A stretch of 64,000 nucleotides of DNA, from NCBI RefSeq assembly GCF_029227915.1, contig NC_079883.1, forward strand, positions 19,096,001 through 19,160,000. The letters are read 5' to 3'. Shown piece by piece: positions 9,161 through 24,200 of this stretch (positions are counted from its first letter, which is position 1; every line of letters starts with the position of its first letter). This stretch comes from Hydractinia symbiolongicarpus (lineage: Eukaryota; Cnidaria; Hydrozoa; Anthoathecata; Hydractiniidae). The translations under genes were made by a program, and so were the position numbers. The notes under the pieces are model-generated. The model was not told where the DNA came from, did no database searches, and saw only the letters and a list, made by a program, of their open reading frames with translations.

Positions 9161-12100
9161 TTAATTCTTCTTGAATTTGTTAATGCTTATGATAAATCGG
9201 GACCGCCTTCTATATGATTTTAATTGTATGTGAATCTCTTTAATAATAGCCGTCGTTTGTCTGTGTGTCTGCGAAAGCGGGGTCCCGTAACGGAAACACG
9301 AAGTTTTTAAAATGCGCACGAATATCAAATGCCATATATTTTTATCCACTTTGTTGCGACGCGTAAATTTAAAGGACGAGTGAACGCGACGGGCGACCCC
9401 GTGGATTTTTCCACGGGTTAACGACTTTTCTAAATAATAGAGGTAAGTCGGGACTGACCACGTGGAAGTCACTTTATAGACGCAATTCTTTATAAGTTTC
9501 GTTATATTAAAAGCAACTCACAATAAAATGACAAATTTGTCACTGGGCAGCAACTTGCACAATAAAAGCTATTTTAGTACCTTTTGCAAACCACTGGGCA
9601 CGCCCGCGGTTAACTTTTCAAAGAGAGTTCATTAAGGCACTTTTATTTTTATGTTCCGAGTTCAACAGCTACTTGCTCAATTCTCCCTGAATTTGTCAAT
9701 TCTTATGGTCAATGGGGACCAACCACTTCGAACTTACTTAATCGACGCAATTGTTTGTAAGTTTCGGTAGATTACAAACAATTCATAATGAAATGACAAA
9801 TTTGTCAGCAGCAACTGTCCTTATGACTCTTTTGGTTCTAATTGGTCGCTAGGCAACAAATTGTGCTTTAAAAGCTATTTTTGTGTCTTTTGCAAACCAC
9901 TGGGCACGCCAGCGATTAACTTTTCAAGGAGAGGTCATTAAGGCAGTTTTATGTTCTGGGTTCAACAGCTACTTACACAATTCTTCTTGAATTTGTCAAT
10001 GCTTATGATAAATCGGGACCGATTTCTATATGATCTCAATTGTATATAAATTTCTTAATACTTGTGGTAAGTCGGGACCGACCACGTGGAAGTCACTTAA
10101 TAGACGCAATTCTTTATAAGATTCGTTAATTAAAAGCAACTCACAATGAAATGACAAATTTGTCCCGCGTTGAAAAGAGGTCATTAAGGCAGTTTTATTT
10201 CTATTTTTTGGATTCAACAGGTACTTAACCAATTGTCCTTGAATTTGTTAATGCTTATGGTAAATCAGGACCGACCACATGGAACCGATTGTCATGGAAA
10301 GCAATATTCCTTATGACTCTTAAACTGTTCAAAGAGAGGTCATTAAGGCAGTTTTATTTTATGTTCTGGCCTCAATAGCTACTTAATCAATTCTTCTTGA
10401 ATTTGTCAATGCTTATGGTCAATCGGGACCAACCACTTGGAACTCACTTAATAGACGCAATTTTTTGTAAGTGCCGTTAGATTAAAAACAACTGATAATG
10501 AAATGACAAATCTGTCAGCAGCAACTGTCCCCATGACTCTTTTGGTTCTAATTAGTCTCGGGGCAACAAATTGTGCTTTAAAAGCTATTTTTGTGCCTTT
10601 CCAAACAACTGGGCACGACCGCGTTAACTTTTCTAAGAAAGTTTATTAAGGCAGTTTTATTTTTATGTTCTGGATTCAACAGGTACTTAATTCTTCTTGA
10701 ATTTGTTAATGCTTATGATAAATCGGGACCGACTTCTATATGATTTTAGTTGTATGTGAATCTCTTTAATAATAGCCGTCGTTTGTCTGTGTGTCCGCGA
10801 AAGCGGCGTCCCGTAACGGAAACACGAAGTTTTTAAAATGCGCACTAATATCAAATGCCATATATTTTTATCCACTTTGTTGCGACGCGTAAATTTAAAG
10901 GACGAGTGAACGCGACGGGCGACCCCGTGGATTTTTCCACGGGTTAACGACTTTTCTTAATAATAGAGGTAAGTCGGGACTGACCACGTGGAAGTCACTT
11001 AATAGACGCAATTTTTTATAAGTTTCGTTATATTAAAAGCAACTCACAATAAAATGACAAATTTGTCTCTGGGCAGCAACTTGCACAATAAAAGCTATTT
11101 TAGTACCTTTTGCAAACCACTGGGCACGCCCGCGGTTAACTTTTCAAAGAGAGTTCATTAAGGCACTTTTATTTTTATGTTCCGAGTTCAACAGCTACTT
11201 GCTCAATTCTCCCTGAATTTGTCAATTCTTATGGTCAATGGGGACCAACCACTTCGAACTTACTTAATCGACGCAATTGTTTGTAAGTTTCGGTAGATTA
11301 CAAACAATTCATAATGAAATGACAAATTTGTCAGCAGCAACTGTCCTTATGACTCTTTTGGTTCTAATTGGTCGCTAGGCAACAAATTGTGCTTTAAAAG
11401 CTATTTTTGTGTCTTTTGCAAACCACTGGGCACGCCAGCGATTAACTTTTCAAGGAGAGGTCATTAAGGCAGTTTTATGTTCTGGGTTCAACAGCTACTT
11501 ACACAATTCTTCTTGAATTTGTCAATGCTTATGATAAATCGGGACCGATTTCTATATGATCTCAATTGTATATAAATTTCTTAATACTTGTGGTAAGTCG
11601 GGACCGACCACGTGGAAGTCACTTAATAGACGCAATTCTTTATAAGATTCGTTAATTAAAAGCAACTCACAATGAAATGACAAATTTGTCCCGCGTTGAA
11701 AAGAGGTCATTAAGGCAGTTTTATTTCTATTTTTTGGATTCAACAGGTACTTAACCAATTGTCCTTGAATTTGTTAATGCTTATGGTAAATCAGGACCGA
11801 CCACATGGAACCGATTGTCATGGAAAGCAATATTCCTTATGACTCTTAAACTGTTCAAAGAGAGGTCATTAAGGCAGTTTTATTTTATGTTCTGGCCTCA
11901 ATAGCTACTTAATCAATTCTTCTTGAATTTGTCAATGCTTATGGTCAATCGGGACCAACCACTTGGAACTCACTTAATAGACGCAATTTTTTGTAAGTGC
12001 CGTTAGATTAAAAACAACTGATAATGAAATGACAAATCTGTCAGCAGCAACTGTCCCCATGACTCTTTTGGTTCTAATTAGTCTCGGGGCAACAAATTGT

Positions 12101-15100
12101 GCTTTAAAAGCTATTTTTGTGCCTTTCCAAACAACTGGGCACGACCGCGTTAACTTTTCTAAGAAAGTTTATTAAGGCAGTTTTATTTTTATGTTCTGGA
12201 TTCAACAGGTACTTAATTCTTCTTGAATTTGTTAATGCTTATGATAAATCGGGACCGACTTCTATATGATTTTAGTTGTATGTGAATCTCTTTAATAATA
12301 GCCGTCGTTTGTCTGTGTGTCCGCGAAAGCGGCGTCCCGTAACGGAAACACGAAGTTTTTAAAATGCGCACTAATATCAAATGCCATATATTTTTATCCA
12401 CTTTGTTGCGACGCGTAAATTTAAAGGACGAGTGAACGCGACGGGCGACCCCGTGGATTTTTCCACGGGTTAACGACTTTTCTTAATAATAGAGGTAAGT
12501 CGGGACTGACCACGTGGAAGTCACTTAATAGACGCAATTTTTTATAAGTTTCGTTATATTAAAAGCAACTCACAATAAAATGACAAATTTGTCTCTGGGC
12601 AGCAACTTGCACAATAAAAGCTATTTTAGTACCTTTTGCAAACCACTGGGCACGCCCGCGGTTAACTTTTCAAAGAGAGTTCATTAAGGCACTTTTATTT
12701 TTATGTTCCGAGTTCAACAGCTACTTGCTCAATTCTCCTTGAATTTGTCAATTCTTATGGTCAATCGGGACCAACCACTTCGAACTTACTTAATCGACGC
12801 AATTGTTTGTAAGTTTCGGTAGATTACAAACAATTCATAATGAAATGACAAATTTGTCAGCAGCAACTGTCCTTATGACTCTTTTGGTTCTAATTGGTCG
12901 CTAGGCAACAAATTGTGCTTTAAAAGCTATTTTTGTGTCTTTTGCAAACCACTGGGCACGCCCGCGATTAACTTTTCAAGGAGAGGTCATTAAGGCAGTT
13001 TTATGTTCTAGGTTCAACAGCTACTTACTCAATTCTTCTTGAATTTGTCAATGCTTATGATAAATCGGGACCGACTTCTATATGATCTCAATTGTATATA
13101 AATTTCTTAATACTTGTGGTAAGTCGGGACCGACCACGTGGAAGTCACTTAATAGACGCAATTCTTTGTAAGATTCGTTAATTAAAAGCAACTCACAATG
13201 AAATGACAAATTTGTCCCGCGTTAAAAAGAGGTCATTAAGGCAGTTTTATTTCTATTTTTTGGATTCAACAGGTACTTAACCAATTGTCCTTGAATTTGT
13301 TAATGCTTATGGTAAATCAGGACCAACCACATGGAACCGATTGTCATGGAAAGCAATATTCCTTATGACTCTTAAACTGTTCAAAGAGAGGTCATTAAGG
13401 CAGTTTTATTTTATGTTCTGGCTTCAACAGCTACTTAATCAATTCTTCTTGAATTTTTTAATGCTTATGGTCAATCGGGACCAACCACTTGGAACTCACT
13501 TAATAGACGCAATTCTTTGTAAGTGCCGTTAGATTAAAAACAACTGATAATGAAATGACAAATCTGTCAGCAGCAACTCTCCCCATGACTCTTTTGGTTC
13601 TAATTAGTCTCGGGGCAACAAATTGTGCTTTAAAAGCTATTTTTGTGCCTTTCCAAACAACTGGGCACGACCGCGTTAACTTTTCTAAGAAAGTTTATTA
13701 AGGCAGTTTTATTTTTATGTTCTGGATTCAACAGGTACTTAATTCTTCTTGAATTTGTTAATGCTGATGATAAATCGGGACCGATTTCTATATGATTTTA
13801 GTTGTATGTGAATCTCTTTAATAATAGCCGTCGTTTTTCTGTGTGTCCGCGAAAGCGGCGTCCCGTAACGGAAACACGAAATTTTTAAAATGCGCACTAA
13901 TATCAAATGCCATATATTTTTATCCACTTTGTTGCGACGCGTAAATTTAAAGGACGAGTGAACGCGACGGGCGACCCCGTGGATTTTTCCACGGGTTAAC
14001 GACTTTTCTTAATAATAGAGGTAAGTCGGGACTGACCACGTGGAAGTCACTTAATAGACGCAATTTTTTATAAGTTTCGTTATATTAAAAGCAACTCACA
14101 ATAAAATGACAAATTTGTCTCTGGGCAGCAACTTGCACAATAAAAGCTATTTTAGTACCTTTTGCAAACCACTGGGCACGCCCGCGGTTAACTTTTCAAA
14201 GAGAGTTCATTAAGGCACTTTTATTTTTATGTTCCGAGTTCAACAGCTACTTGCTTAATTCTCCTTGAATTTGTCAATTCTTATGGTCAATCGGGACCAA
14301 CCACTTCGAACTTACTTAATCGACGCAATTGTTTGTAAGTTTCGGTAGATTACAAACAATTCATAATGAAATGACAAATTTGTCAGCAGCAACTGTCCTT
14401 ATGACTCTTTTGGTTCTAATTGGTCGCTAGGCAACAAATTGTGCTTTAAAAGCTATTTTTGTGTCTTTTGCAAACCACTGGGCACGCCCGCGATTAACTT
14501 TTCAAGGAGAGGTCATTAAGGCAGTTTTATGTTCTAGGTTCAACAGCTACTTACTCAATTCTTCTTGAATTTGTCAATGCTTATGATAAATCGGGACCGA
14601 CTTCTATATGATCTCAATTGTATATAAATTTCTTAATACTTGTGGTAAGTCGGGACCGACCACGTGGAAGTCACTTAATAGACGCAATTTTTTGTAAGAT
14701 TCGTTAATTAAAAGCAACTCACAATGAAATGACAAATTTGTCCCGCGTTAAAAAGAGGTCATTAAGGCAGTTTTATTTCTATTTTTTGGATTCAACAGGT
14801 ACTTAACCAATTGTCCTTGAATTTGTTAATGCTTATGGTAAATCAGGACCAACCACATGGAACCGATTGTCATGGAAAGCAATATTCCTTATGACTCTTA
14901 AACTGTTCAAAGAGAGGTCATTAAGGCAGTTTTATTTTATGTTCTGGCTTCAACAGCTACTTAATCAATTCTTCTTGAATTTTTTAATGCTTATGGTCAA
15001 TCGGGACCAACCACTTGGAACTCACTTAATAGACGCAATTCTTTGTAAGTGCCGTTAGATTAAAAACAACTGATAATGAAATGACAAATCTGTCAGCAGC

Positions 15101-15264
15101 AACTCTCCCCATGACTCTTTTGGTTCTAATTAGTCTCGGGGCAACAAATTGTGCTTTAAAAGCTATTTTTGTGCCTTTCCAAACAACCGGGCACGACCGC
15201 GTTAACTTTTCTAAGAAAGTTTATTAAGGCAGTTTTATTTTTATGTTCTGGATTCAACAGGTAC
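9161..15264. repeat. Four tandem 1526-bp satellite units
   Basis: The same landmark (end of the 181-bp-insert monomer) occurs at 9161, 10687, 12213, 13739 and 15265, each exactly 1526 bp apart. The second and third units are almost identical over long stretches, for example around 10026 and 11552, while the fourth differs at scattered sites. This fits recent unequal exchange of whole units. Confidence 0.9.
13828..14008. repeat. 181-bp structured insert in the satellite (type example)
   Basis: One monomer type is interrupted by a 181-bp segment flanked by direct repeats of TTAATAATAG (13818-13827 and 14009-14018). The related monomer without the insert reads through the same place without it. 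The insert is richer in G+C than the array and holds two clean hairpins: CCGC-GAAA-GCGG at 13847-13858, with a GNRA-type loop, and CCCGTGGATTTTTCCACGGG at 13976-13995, with an 8-bp stem and TTTT loop. The insert is the same length (9250-9430) in the first unit. It recurs in most 1526-bp units and looks like a small mobile or SINE-like insertion that was amplified with the satellite. Confidence 0.75.
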
Positions 15265-18200
15265 TTAATTCTTCTTGAATTTGTTAATGCTGATGATAAA
15301 TCGGGACCGATTTCTATATGATTTTAGTTGTATGTGAATCTCTTTAATAATAGCCGTCGTTTGTCTGTGTGTCCGCGAAAGCGGCGTCCCGTAACGGAAA
15401 CACGAAATTTTTAAAATGCGCACTAATATCAAATGCCATATATTTTTATCCACTTTGTTGCGACGCGTAAATTTAAAGGACGAGTGAACGCGACGGGCGA
15501 CCCCGTAGATTTTTCCACGGGTTAACGACTTTTCTTAATAATAGAGGTAAGTCGGGACTGACCACGTGGAAGTCACTTAATAGACGCAATTTTTTATAAG
15601 TTTCGTTATATTAAAAGCAACTCACAATAAAATGACAAATTTGTCTCTGGGCAGCAACTTGCACAATAAAAGCTATTTTAGTACCTTTTGCAAACCACTG
15701 GGCACGCCCGCGGTTAACTTTTCAAAGAGAGTTCATTAAGGCACTTTTATTTTTATGTTCCGAGTACAACAGCTACTTGCTCAATTCTCCTTGAATTTGT
15801 CAATTCTTATGGTCAATCGGGACCAACCACTTCGAACTTACTTAATCGACGCAATTGTTTGTAAGTTTCGGTAGATTACAAACAATTCATAATGAAATGA
15901 CAAATTTGTCAGCAGCAACTGTCCTTATGACTCTTTTGGTTCTAATTGGTCGCTAGGCAACAAATTGTGCTTTAAAAGCTATTTTTGTGTCTTTTGCAAA
16001 CCACTGGGCACGCCCGCGATTAACTTTTCAAGGAGAGGTCATTAAGGCAGTTTTATGTTCTGGGTTCAACAGCTACTTACTCAATTCTTCTTGAATTTGT
16101 CAATTCTTATGGTCAATCGGGACCAACCACTTCGAACTTACTTAATCGACGCAATTGTTTGTAAGTTTCGGTAGATTACAAACAATTCATAATGAAATGA
16201 CAAATTTGTCAGCAGCAACTGTCCTTATGACTCTTTTGGTTCTAATTTGTCTCTGGGCAGCAACTTGCACAATAAAATCTATTTTAGTACCATTTGCAAA
16301 CCACTAGGCACGCCCGCGGTTAAATTTTCAAAGAGAGTTCATTAAGGCACTTTTATTTTGATGTTCCGAGTTCAACAGCTACTTGCTCAATTCTCCTTGA
16401 ATTTGTCAATTCTTATGGTCAATCGGGACCAACCACTTCGAACTTACTTAATCAACGCAATTGTTTGTAAGTTTCGGTAGATTACAAACAATTCATAATG
16501 AAATGACAAATTTGTCAGCAGCAACTGTTCTTATGATTTTTTTGGTTCTAATTGGTCGCTAGGCAACAAATTGTGCTTTAAAAGCTATTTTTGTGTCTTT
16601 TGCAAACCACTGGGCACGCCCGCGATTAACTTTTCAAGGAGAGGTCATTAAGGCAGTTTTATGTTCTGGGTTCAACAGCTACTTACTCAATTCTTCTTGA
16701 CTTTGTCAATGCTTATGATAAATCGGGACCGACTTCTATATGATCTCAATTTTATATAAATTTCTTAATACTTGTGGTAAGTCGGGACCGACCACGTGGA
16801 AGTCACCTAATAGACGCAATTCTTTATAAGATTCGTTAATTAAAAGCAACTCACAATGAAATGACAAATTTGTCCCGCGTTAAAAAGAGGTCATTAAGGC
16901 AGTTTTATTTCTATTTTTTGGATTCAACAGGTACATAACCAATTGTCCTTGAATTTGTTAATGCTTATGGTAAATCAGGACCGACCACATGGAACCGATT
17001 GTCATGGAAAGCAATATTCCTTATGACTCTTAAACTGTTCAAAGAGAGGTCATTAAGGCAGTTTTATTTTATGTTCTGGCTTCAACAGCTACTTAATCAA
17101 TTCTTCTTGAATTTGTCAATGCTTATGGTCAATCGGGACCAACCACTTGGAACTCACTTAATAGACGCAATTCTTTGTAAGTGCCGTTAGATTAAAAACA
17201 ACTGATATTGAAATGACAAATCTGTCAGCAGCAACTCTCCCCATGACTCTTTTGGTTCTAATTAGTCTCGGGGAAACAAATTGTGGTTTAAAAGCTATTT
17301 TTGTGCCTTTCCAAACAACTGGGCACGACCGCGTTAACTTTTCTAAGAAAGTTTATTAAGGCAGTTTATTTTTATGTTCTGGATTCAACAGGTACTTAAT
17401 TCTTCTTGAATTTGATAATGCTTATGATAAATCGGGACCGACGTCTATATGATTTTAATTGTATGTGAATCTCTTTAATAATAGCCGTCGTTTGTCTGTG
17501 TGTCCGCGAAAGCGGCGTCCCGTAACGGAAACACGAAGTTTTTAAAATGCGCACGAATATCAAATGCTATATATTTTTATCCACTTTGTTGCGACGCGTA
17601 AATTTAAAGGACGAGTGAACGCGACGGGCGACCCCGTGGATTTTTCCACGGGTTAACGACTTTTCTTAATAATAGAGGTAAGTCGGGACTGACCACGTGG
17701 AAGTCACTTAATAGACGCAGTTCTTTATAAGTTTCGTTATATTAAAAGCAACTCACAATAAAATGACAAATTTGTCTCTGGGCAGCAACTTGCACAATAA
17801 AAGCTATTTTAGTACCTTTTGCAAACCACTGGGCACGCCCGCGGTTAACTTTTCAAAGAGAGTTCATTAAGGCACTTTTATTTTTATGTTCCGAGTTCAA
17901 CAGCTACTTGCTCAATTCTCCTTGAATTTGTCAATTCTTATGGTCAATCGGGACCAACCACTTCGAACTTACTTAATCGACGCAATTGTTTGTAAGTTTC
18001 GGTAGATTACAAACAATTCATAATGAAATGACAAATTTGTCAGCAGCAACTGTCCTTATGACTCTTTTGGTTCTAATTGGTCGCTAGGCAACAAATTGTG
18101 CTTTAAAAGCTATTTTTGTGTCTTTTGCAAACCACTGGGCACGCCCGCGATTAACTTTTCAAGGAGAGGTCATTAAGGCAGTTTTATGTTCTGGGTTCAA

Positions 18201-21200
18201 CAGCTACTTACTCAATTCTTCTTGACTTTGTCAATGCTTATGATAAATCGGGACCGACTTCTATATGATCTCAATTTTATATAAATTTCTTAATACTTGT
18301 GGTAAGTCGGGACCGACCACGTGGAAGTCACTTAATAGACGCAATTCTTTATAAGATTCGTTAATTAAAAGCAACTCACAATGAAATGACAAATTTGTCC
18401 CGCGTTAAAAAGAGGTCATTAAGGCAGTTTTATTTCTATTTTTTGGATTCAACAGGTACATAACCAATTGTCCTTGAATTTGTTAATGCTTATGGTAAAT
18501 CAGGACCGACCACATGGAACCGATTGTCATGGAAAGCAATATTCCTTATGACTCTTAAACTGTTCAAAGAGAGGTCATTAAGGCAGTTTTATTTTATGTT
18601 CTGGCTTCAACAGCTACTTAATCAATTCTTCTTGAATTTGTCAATGCTTATGGTCAATCGGGACCAACCACTTGGAACTCACTTAATAGACGCAATTCTT
18701 TGTAAGTGCCGTTAGATTAAAAACAACTGATATTGAAATGACAAATCTGTCAGCAGCAACTCTCCCCATGACTCTTTTGGTTCTAATTAGTCTCGGGGCA
18801 ACAAATTGTGCTTTAAAAGCTATTTTTGTGCCTTTCCAAACAACTGGGCACGACCGCGTTAACTTTTCTAAGAAAGTTTATTAAGGCAGTTTTATTTTTA
18901 TGTTCTGGATTCAACAGGTACTTAATTCTTCTTGAATTTGATATTGCTTATGATAAATCGGGACCGACGTCTATATGATTTTAATTGTATGCGAATCTCT
19001 TTAATAATAGCCGTCGTTTGTCTGTGTGTCCGCGAAAGCGGCGTCCCGTAACGGAAACACGAAGTTTTTAAAATGCGCACGAACATCAAATGCCATATAT
19101 TTTTGTCCACTTTGTTGCGACGCGTAAATTTAAAGGACGAGTGAACGCGACGGGCGACCCCGTGGATTTTTCCACGGGTTAACGACTTTTCTTAATAATA
19201 GAGGTAAGTCGGGACTGACCACGTGGAATTCACTTAATAGACGCAATTCTTTATAAGTTTCGTTATATTAAAAGCAACTCACAATAAAATGACAAATTTG
19301 TCTCTGGGCTGCAACTTGCACAATAAAAGCTATTTTAGTACCTTTTGCAAACCACTGGGCACGCCCGCGGTTAACTTTTCAAAGAGAGTTCATTAAGGCA
19401 CTTTTATTTTTATGTTCCGAGTACAACAGCTACTTGCTCAATTCTCCTTGAATTTGTCAATTCTTATGGTCAATCGGGACCAACCACTTCGAACTTACTT
19501 AATCGACGCAATTGTTTGTAAGTTTCGGTAGATTACAAACAATTCATAATGAAATGACAAATTTGTCAGCAGCAACTGTCCTTATGACTCTTTTGGTTCT
19601 AATTGGTCGCTAGGCAACAAATTGTGCTTTAAAAGCTATTTTTGTGTCTTTTGCAAACCACTGGGCACGCCCGCGATTAACTTTTCAAGGAGAGGTCATT
19701 AAGGCAGTTTTATGTTCTGGGTTCAACAGCTACTTACTCAATTCTTCTTGAATTTGTCAATTCTTATGGTCAATCGGGACCAACCACTTCGAACTTACTT
19801 AATCGACGCAATTGTTTGTAAGTTTCGGTAGATTACAAACAATTCATAATGAAATGACAAATTTGTCAGCAGCAACTGTCCTTATGACTCTTTTGGTTCT
19901 AATTTGTCTCTGGGCAGCAACTTGCACAATAAAATCTATTTTAGTACCATTTGCAAACCACTAGGCACGCCCGCGGTTAAATTTTCAAAGAGAGTTCATT
20001 AAGGCACTTTTATTTTGATGTTCCAAGTTCAACAGCTACTTGCTCAATTCTCCTTGAATTTGTCAATTCTTATGGTCAATCGGGACCAACCACTTCGAAC
20101 TTACTTAATCAACGCAATTGTTTGTAAGTTTCGGTAGATTACAAACAATTCATAATGAAATGACAAATTTGTCAGCAGCAACTGTTCTTATGATTTTTTT
20201 GGTTCTAATTGGTCGCTAGGCAACAAATTGTGCTTTAAAAGCTATTTTTGTGTCTTTTGCAAACCACTGGGCACGCCCGCGATTAACTTTTCAAGGAGAG
20301 GTCATTAAGGCAGTTTTATGTTCTGGGTTCAACAGCTACTTACTCAATTCTTCTTGACTTTGTCAATGCTTATGATAAATCGGGACCGACTTCTATATGA
20401 TCTCAATTTTATATAAATTTCTTAATACTTGTGGTAAGTCGGGACCGACCACGTGGAAGTCACTTAATAGACGCAATTCTTTATAAGATTCGTTAATTAA
20501 AAGCAATTCACAATGAAATGACAAATTTGTCCCGCGTTAAAAAGAGGTCATTAAGGCAGTTTTATTTCTATTTTTTGGATTCAACAGGTACATAACCAAT
20601 TGTCCTTGAATTTGTTAATGCTTATGGTAAATCAGGACCGACCACATGGAACCGATTGTCATGGAAAGCAATATTCCTTATGACTCTTAAACTGTTCAAA
20701 GAGAGGTCATTAAGGCAGTTTTATTTTATGTTCTGGCTTCAACAGCTACTTAATCAATTCTTCTTGAATTTGTCAATGCTTATGGTCAATCGGGACCAAC
20801 CACTTGGAACTCACTTAATAGACGCAATTCTTTGTAAGTGCCGTTAGATTAAAAACAACTGATATTGAAATGACAAATCTGTCAGCAGCAACTCTCCCCA
20901 TGACTCTTTTGGTTCTAATTAGTCTCGGGGAAACAAATTGTGCTTTAAAAGCTATTTTTGTGCCTTTCCAAACAACTGGGCACGACCGCGTTAACTTTTC
21001 TAAGAAAGTTTATTAAGGCAGTTTATTTTTATGTTCTGGATTCAACAGGTACTTAATTCTTCTTGAATTTGATAATGCTTATGATAAATCGGGACCGACG
21101 TCTATATGATTTTAATTGTATGTGAATCTCTTTAATAATAGCCGTCGTTTGTCTGTGTGTCCGCGAAAGCGGCGTCCCGTAACGGAAACACGAAGTTTTT

Positions 21201-24200
21201 AAAATGCGCACGAATATCAAATGCTATATATTTTTATCCACTTTGTTGCGACGCGTAAATTTAAAGGACGAGTGAACGCGACGGGCGACCCCGTGGATTT
21301 TTCCACGGGTTAACGACTTTTCTTAATAATAGAGGTAAGTCGGGACTGATCACGTGGAAGTCACTTAATAGACGCAGTTCTTTATAACTTTCGTTATATT
21401 AAAAGCAACTCACAATAAAATGACAAATTTGTCTCTGGGGAGCAACTTGCACAATAAAAGCTATTTTAGTACCTTTTGCAAACCACTGGGCACGCCCGCG
21501 GTTAACTTTTCAAAGAGAGTTCATTAAGGCACTTTTATTTTTATGTTCCGAGTTCAACAGCTACTTGCTCAATTCTCCTTGAATTTGTCAATTCTTATGG
21601 TCAATCGGGACCAACCACTTCGAACTTACTTAATCGACGCAATTGTTTGTAAGTTTCGGTAGATTACAAACAATTCATAATGAAATGACAAATTTGTCAG
21701 CAGCAACTGTCCTTATGACTCTTTTGGTTCTAATTGGTCGCTAGGCAACAAATTGTGCTTTAAAAGCTATTTTTGTGTCTTTTGCAAACCACTGGGCACG
21801 CCCGCGATTAACTTTTCAAGGAGAGGTCATTAAGGCAGTTTTATGTTCTGGGTTCAACAGCTACTTACTCAATTCTTCTTGACTTTGTCAATGCTTATGA
21901 TAAATCGGGACCGACTTCTATATGATCTCAATTTTATATAAATTTCTTAATACTTGTGGTAAGTCGGGACCGACCACGTGGAAGTCACTTAATAGACGCA
22001 ATTCTTTATAAGATTCGTTAATTAAAAGCAACTCACAATGAAATGACAAATTTGTCCCGCGTTAAAAAGAGGTCATTAAGGCAGTTTTATTTCTATTTTT
22101 TGGATTCAACAGGTACATAACCAATTGTCCTTGAATTTGTTAATGCTTATGGTAAATCAGGACCGACCACATGGAACCGATTGTCATGGAAAGCAATATT
22201 CCTTATGACTCTTAAACTGTTCAAAGAGAGGTCATTAAGGCAGTTTTATTTTATGTTCTGGCTTCAACAGCTACTTAATCAATTCTTCTTGAATTTGTCA
22301 ATGCTTATGGTCAATCGGGACCAACCACTTGGAACTCACTTAATAGACGCAATTCTTTGTAAGTGCCGTTAGATTAAAAACAACTGATATTGAAATGACA
22401 AATCTGTCAGCAGCAACTCTCCCCATGACTCTTTTGGTTCTAATTAGTCTCGGGGCAACAAATTGTGCTTTAAAAGCTATTTTTGTGCCTTTCCAAACAA
22501 CTGGGCACGACCGCGTTAACTTTTCTAAGAAAGTTTATTAAGGCAGTTTTATTTTTATGTTCTGGATTCAACAGGTACTTAATTCTTCTTGAATTTGATA
22601 TTGCTTATGATAAATCGGGACTGACGTCTATATGATTTTAATTGTATGCGAATCTCTTTAATAATAGCCGTCGTTTGTCTGTGTGTCCGCGAAAGCGGCG
22701 TCCCGTAACGGAAACACGAAGTTTTTAAAATGCGCACGAATATCAAATGCCATATATTTTTGTCCACTTTGTTGCGACGCGTAAATTTAAAGGACGAGTG
22801 AACGCGACGGGCGACCCCGTGGATTTTTCCACGGGTTAACGACTTTTCTTAATAATAGAGGTAAGTCGGGACTGACCACGTGGAATTCACTTAATCGACG
22901 CAATTCTTTATAAGTTTCGTTATATTAAAAGCAACTCACAATAAAATGACAAATTTGTCTCTGGGCTGCAACTTGCACAATAAAAGCTATTTTAGTACCT
23001 TTTGCAAACCACTGGGCACGCCCGCGGTTAACTTTTCAAAGAGAGTTCATTAAGGCACTTTTATTTTTATGTTCCGAGTACAACAGCTACTTGCTCAATT
23101 CTCCTTGAATTTGTCAATTCTTATGGTCAATCGGGACCAACCACTTCGAACTTACTTAATCGACGCAATTGTTTGTAAGTTTCGGTAGATTACAAACAAT
23201 TCATAATGAAATGACAAATTTGTCAGCAGCAACTGTCCTTATGACTCTTTTGGTTCTAATTGGTCGCTAGGCAACAAATTGTGCTTTAAAAGCTATTTTT
23301 GTGTCTTTTGCAAACCACTGGGCACGCCCGCGATTAACTTTTCAAGGAGAGGTCATTAAGGCAGTTTTATGTTCTGGGTTCAACAGCTACTTACTCAATT
23401 CTTCTTGAATTTGTCAATTCTTATGGTCAATCGGGACCAACCACTTCGAACTTACTTAATCGACGCAATTGTTTGTAAGTTTCGGTAGATTACAAACAAT
23501 TCATAATGAAATGACAAATTTGTCAGCAGCAACTGTCCTTATGACTCTTTTGGTTCTAATTTGTCTCTGGGCAGCAACTTGCACAATAAAATCTATTTTA
23601 GTACCATTTGCAAACCACTAGGCACGCCCGCGGTTAAATTTTCAAAGAGAGTTCATTAAGGCACTTTTATTTTGATGTTCCGAGTTCAACAGCTACTTGC
23701 TCAATTCTCCTTGAATTTGTCAATTCTTATGGTCAAACGGGACCAACCACTTCGAACTTACTTAATCAACGCAATTGTTTGTAAGTTTCGGTAGATTACA
23801 AACAATTCATAATGAAATGACAAATTTGTCAGCAGCAACTGTTCTTATGATTTTTTTGGTTCTAATTGGTCGCTAGGCAACAAATTGTGCTTTAAAAGCT
23901 ATTTTTGTGTCTTTTGCAAACCACTGGGCACGCCCGCGATTAACTTTTCAAGGAGAGGTCATTAAGGCAGTTTTATGTTCTGGGTTCAACAGCTACTTAC
24001 TCAATTCTTCTTGACTTTGTCAATGCTTATGATAAATCGGGACCGACTTCTATATGATCTCAATTTTATATAAATTTCTTAATACTTGTGGTAAGTCGGG
24101 ACCGACCACGTGGAAGTCACTTAATAGACGCAATTCTTTATAAGATTCGTTAATTAAAAGCAACTCACAATGAAATGACAAATTTGTCCCGCGTTAAAAA

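Noticed and set aside
13750-13800. Hammerhead ribozyme in the satellite (CTGATGA present in some units)
   Set aside because: Most units read CTTATGA instead, and the other conserved core parts and stems are not found at the right spacing.
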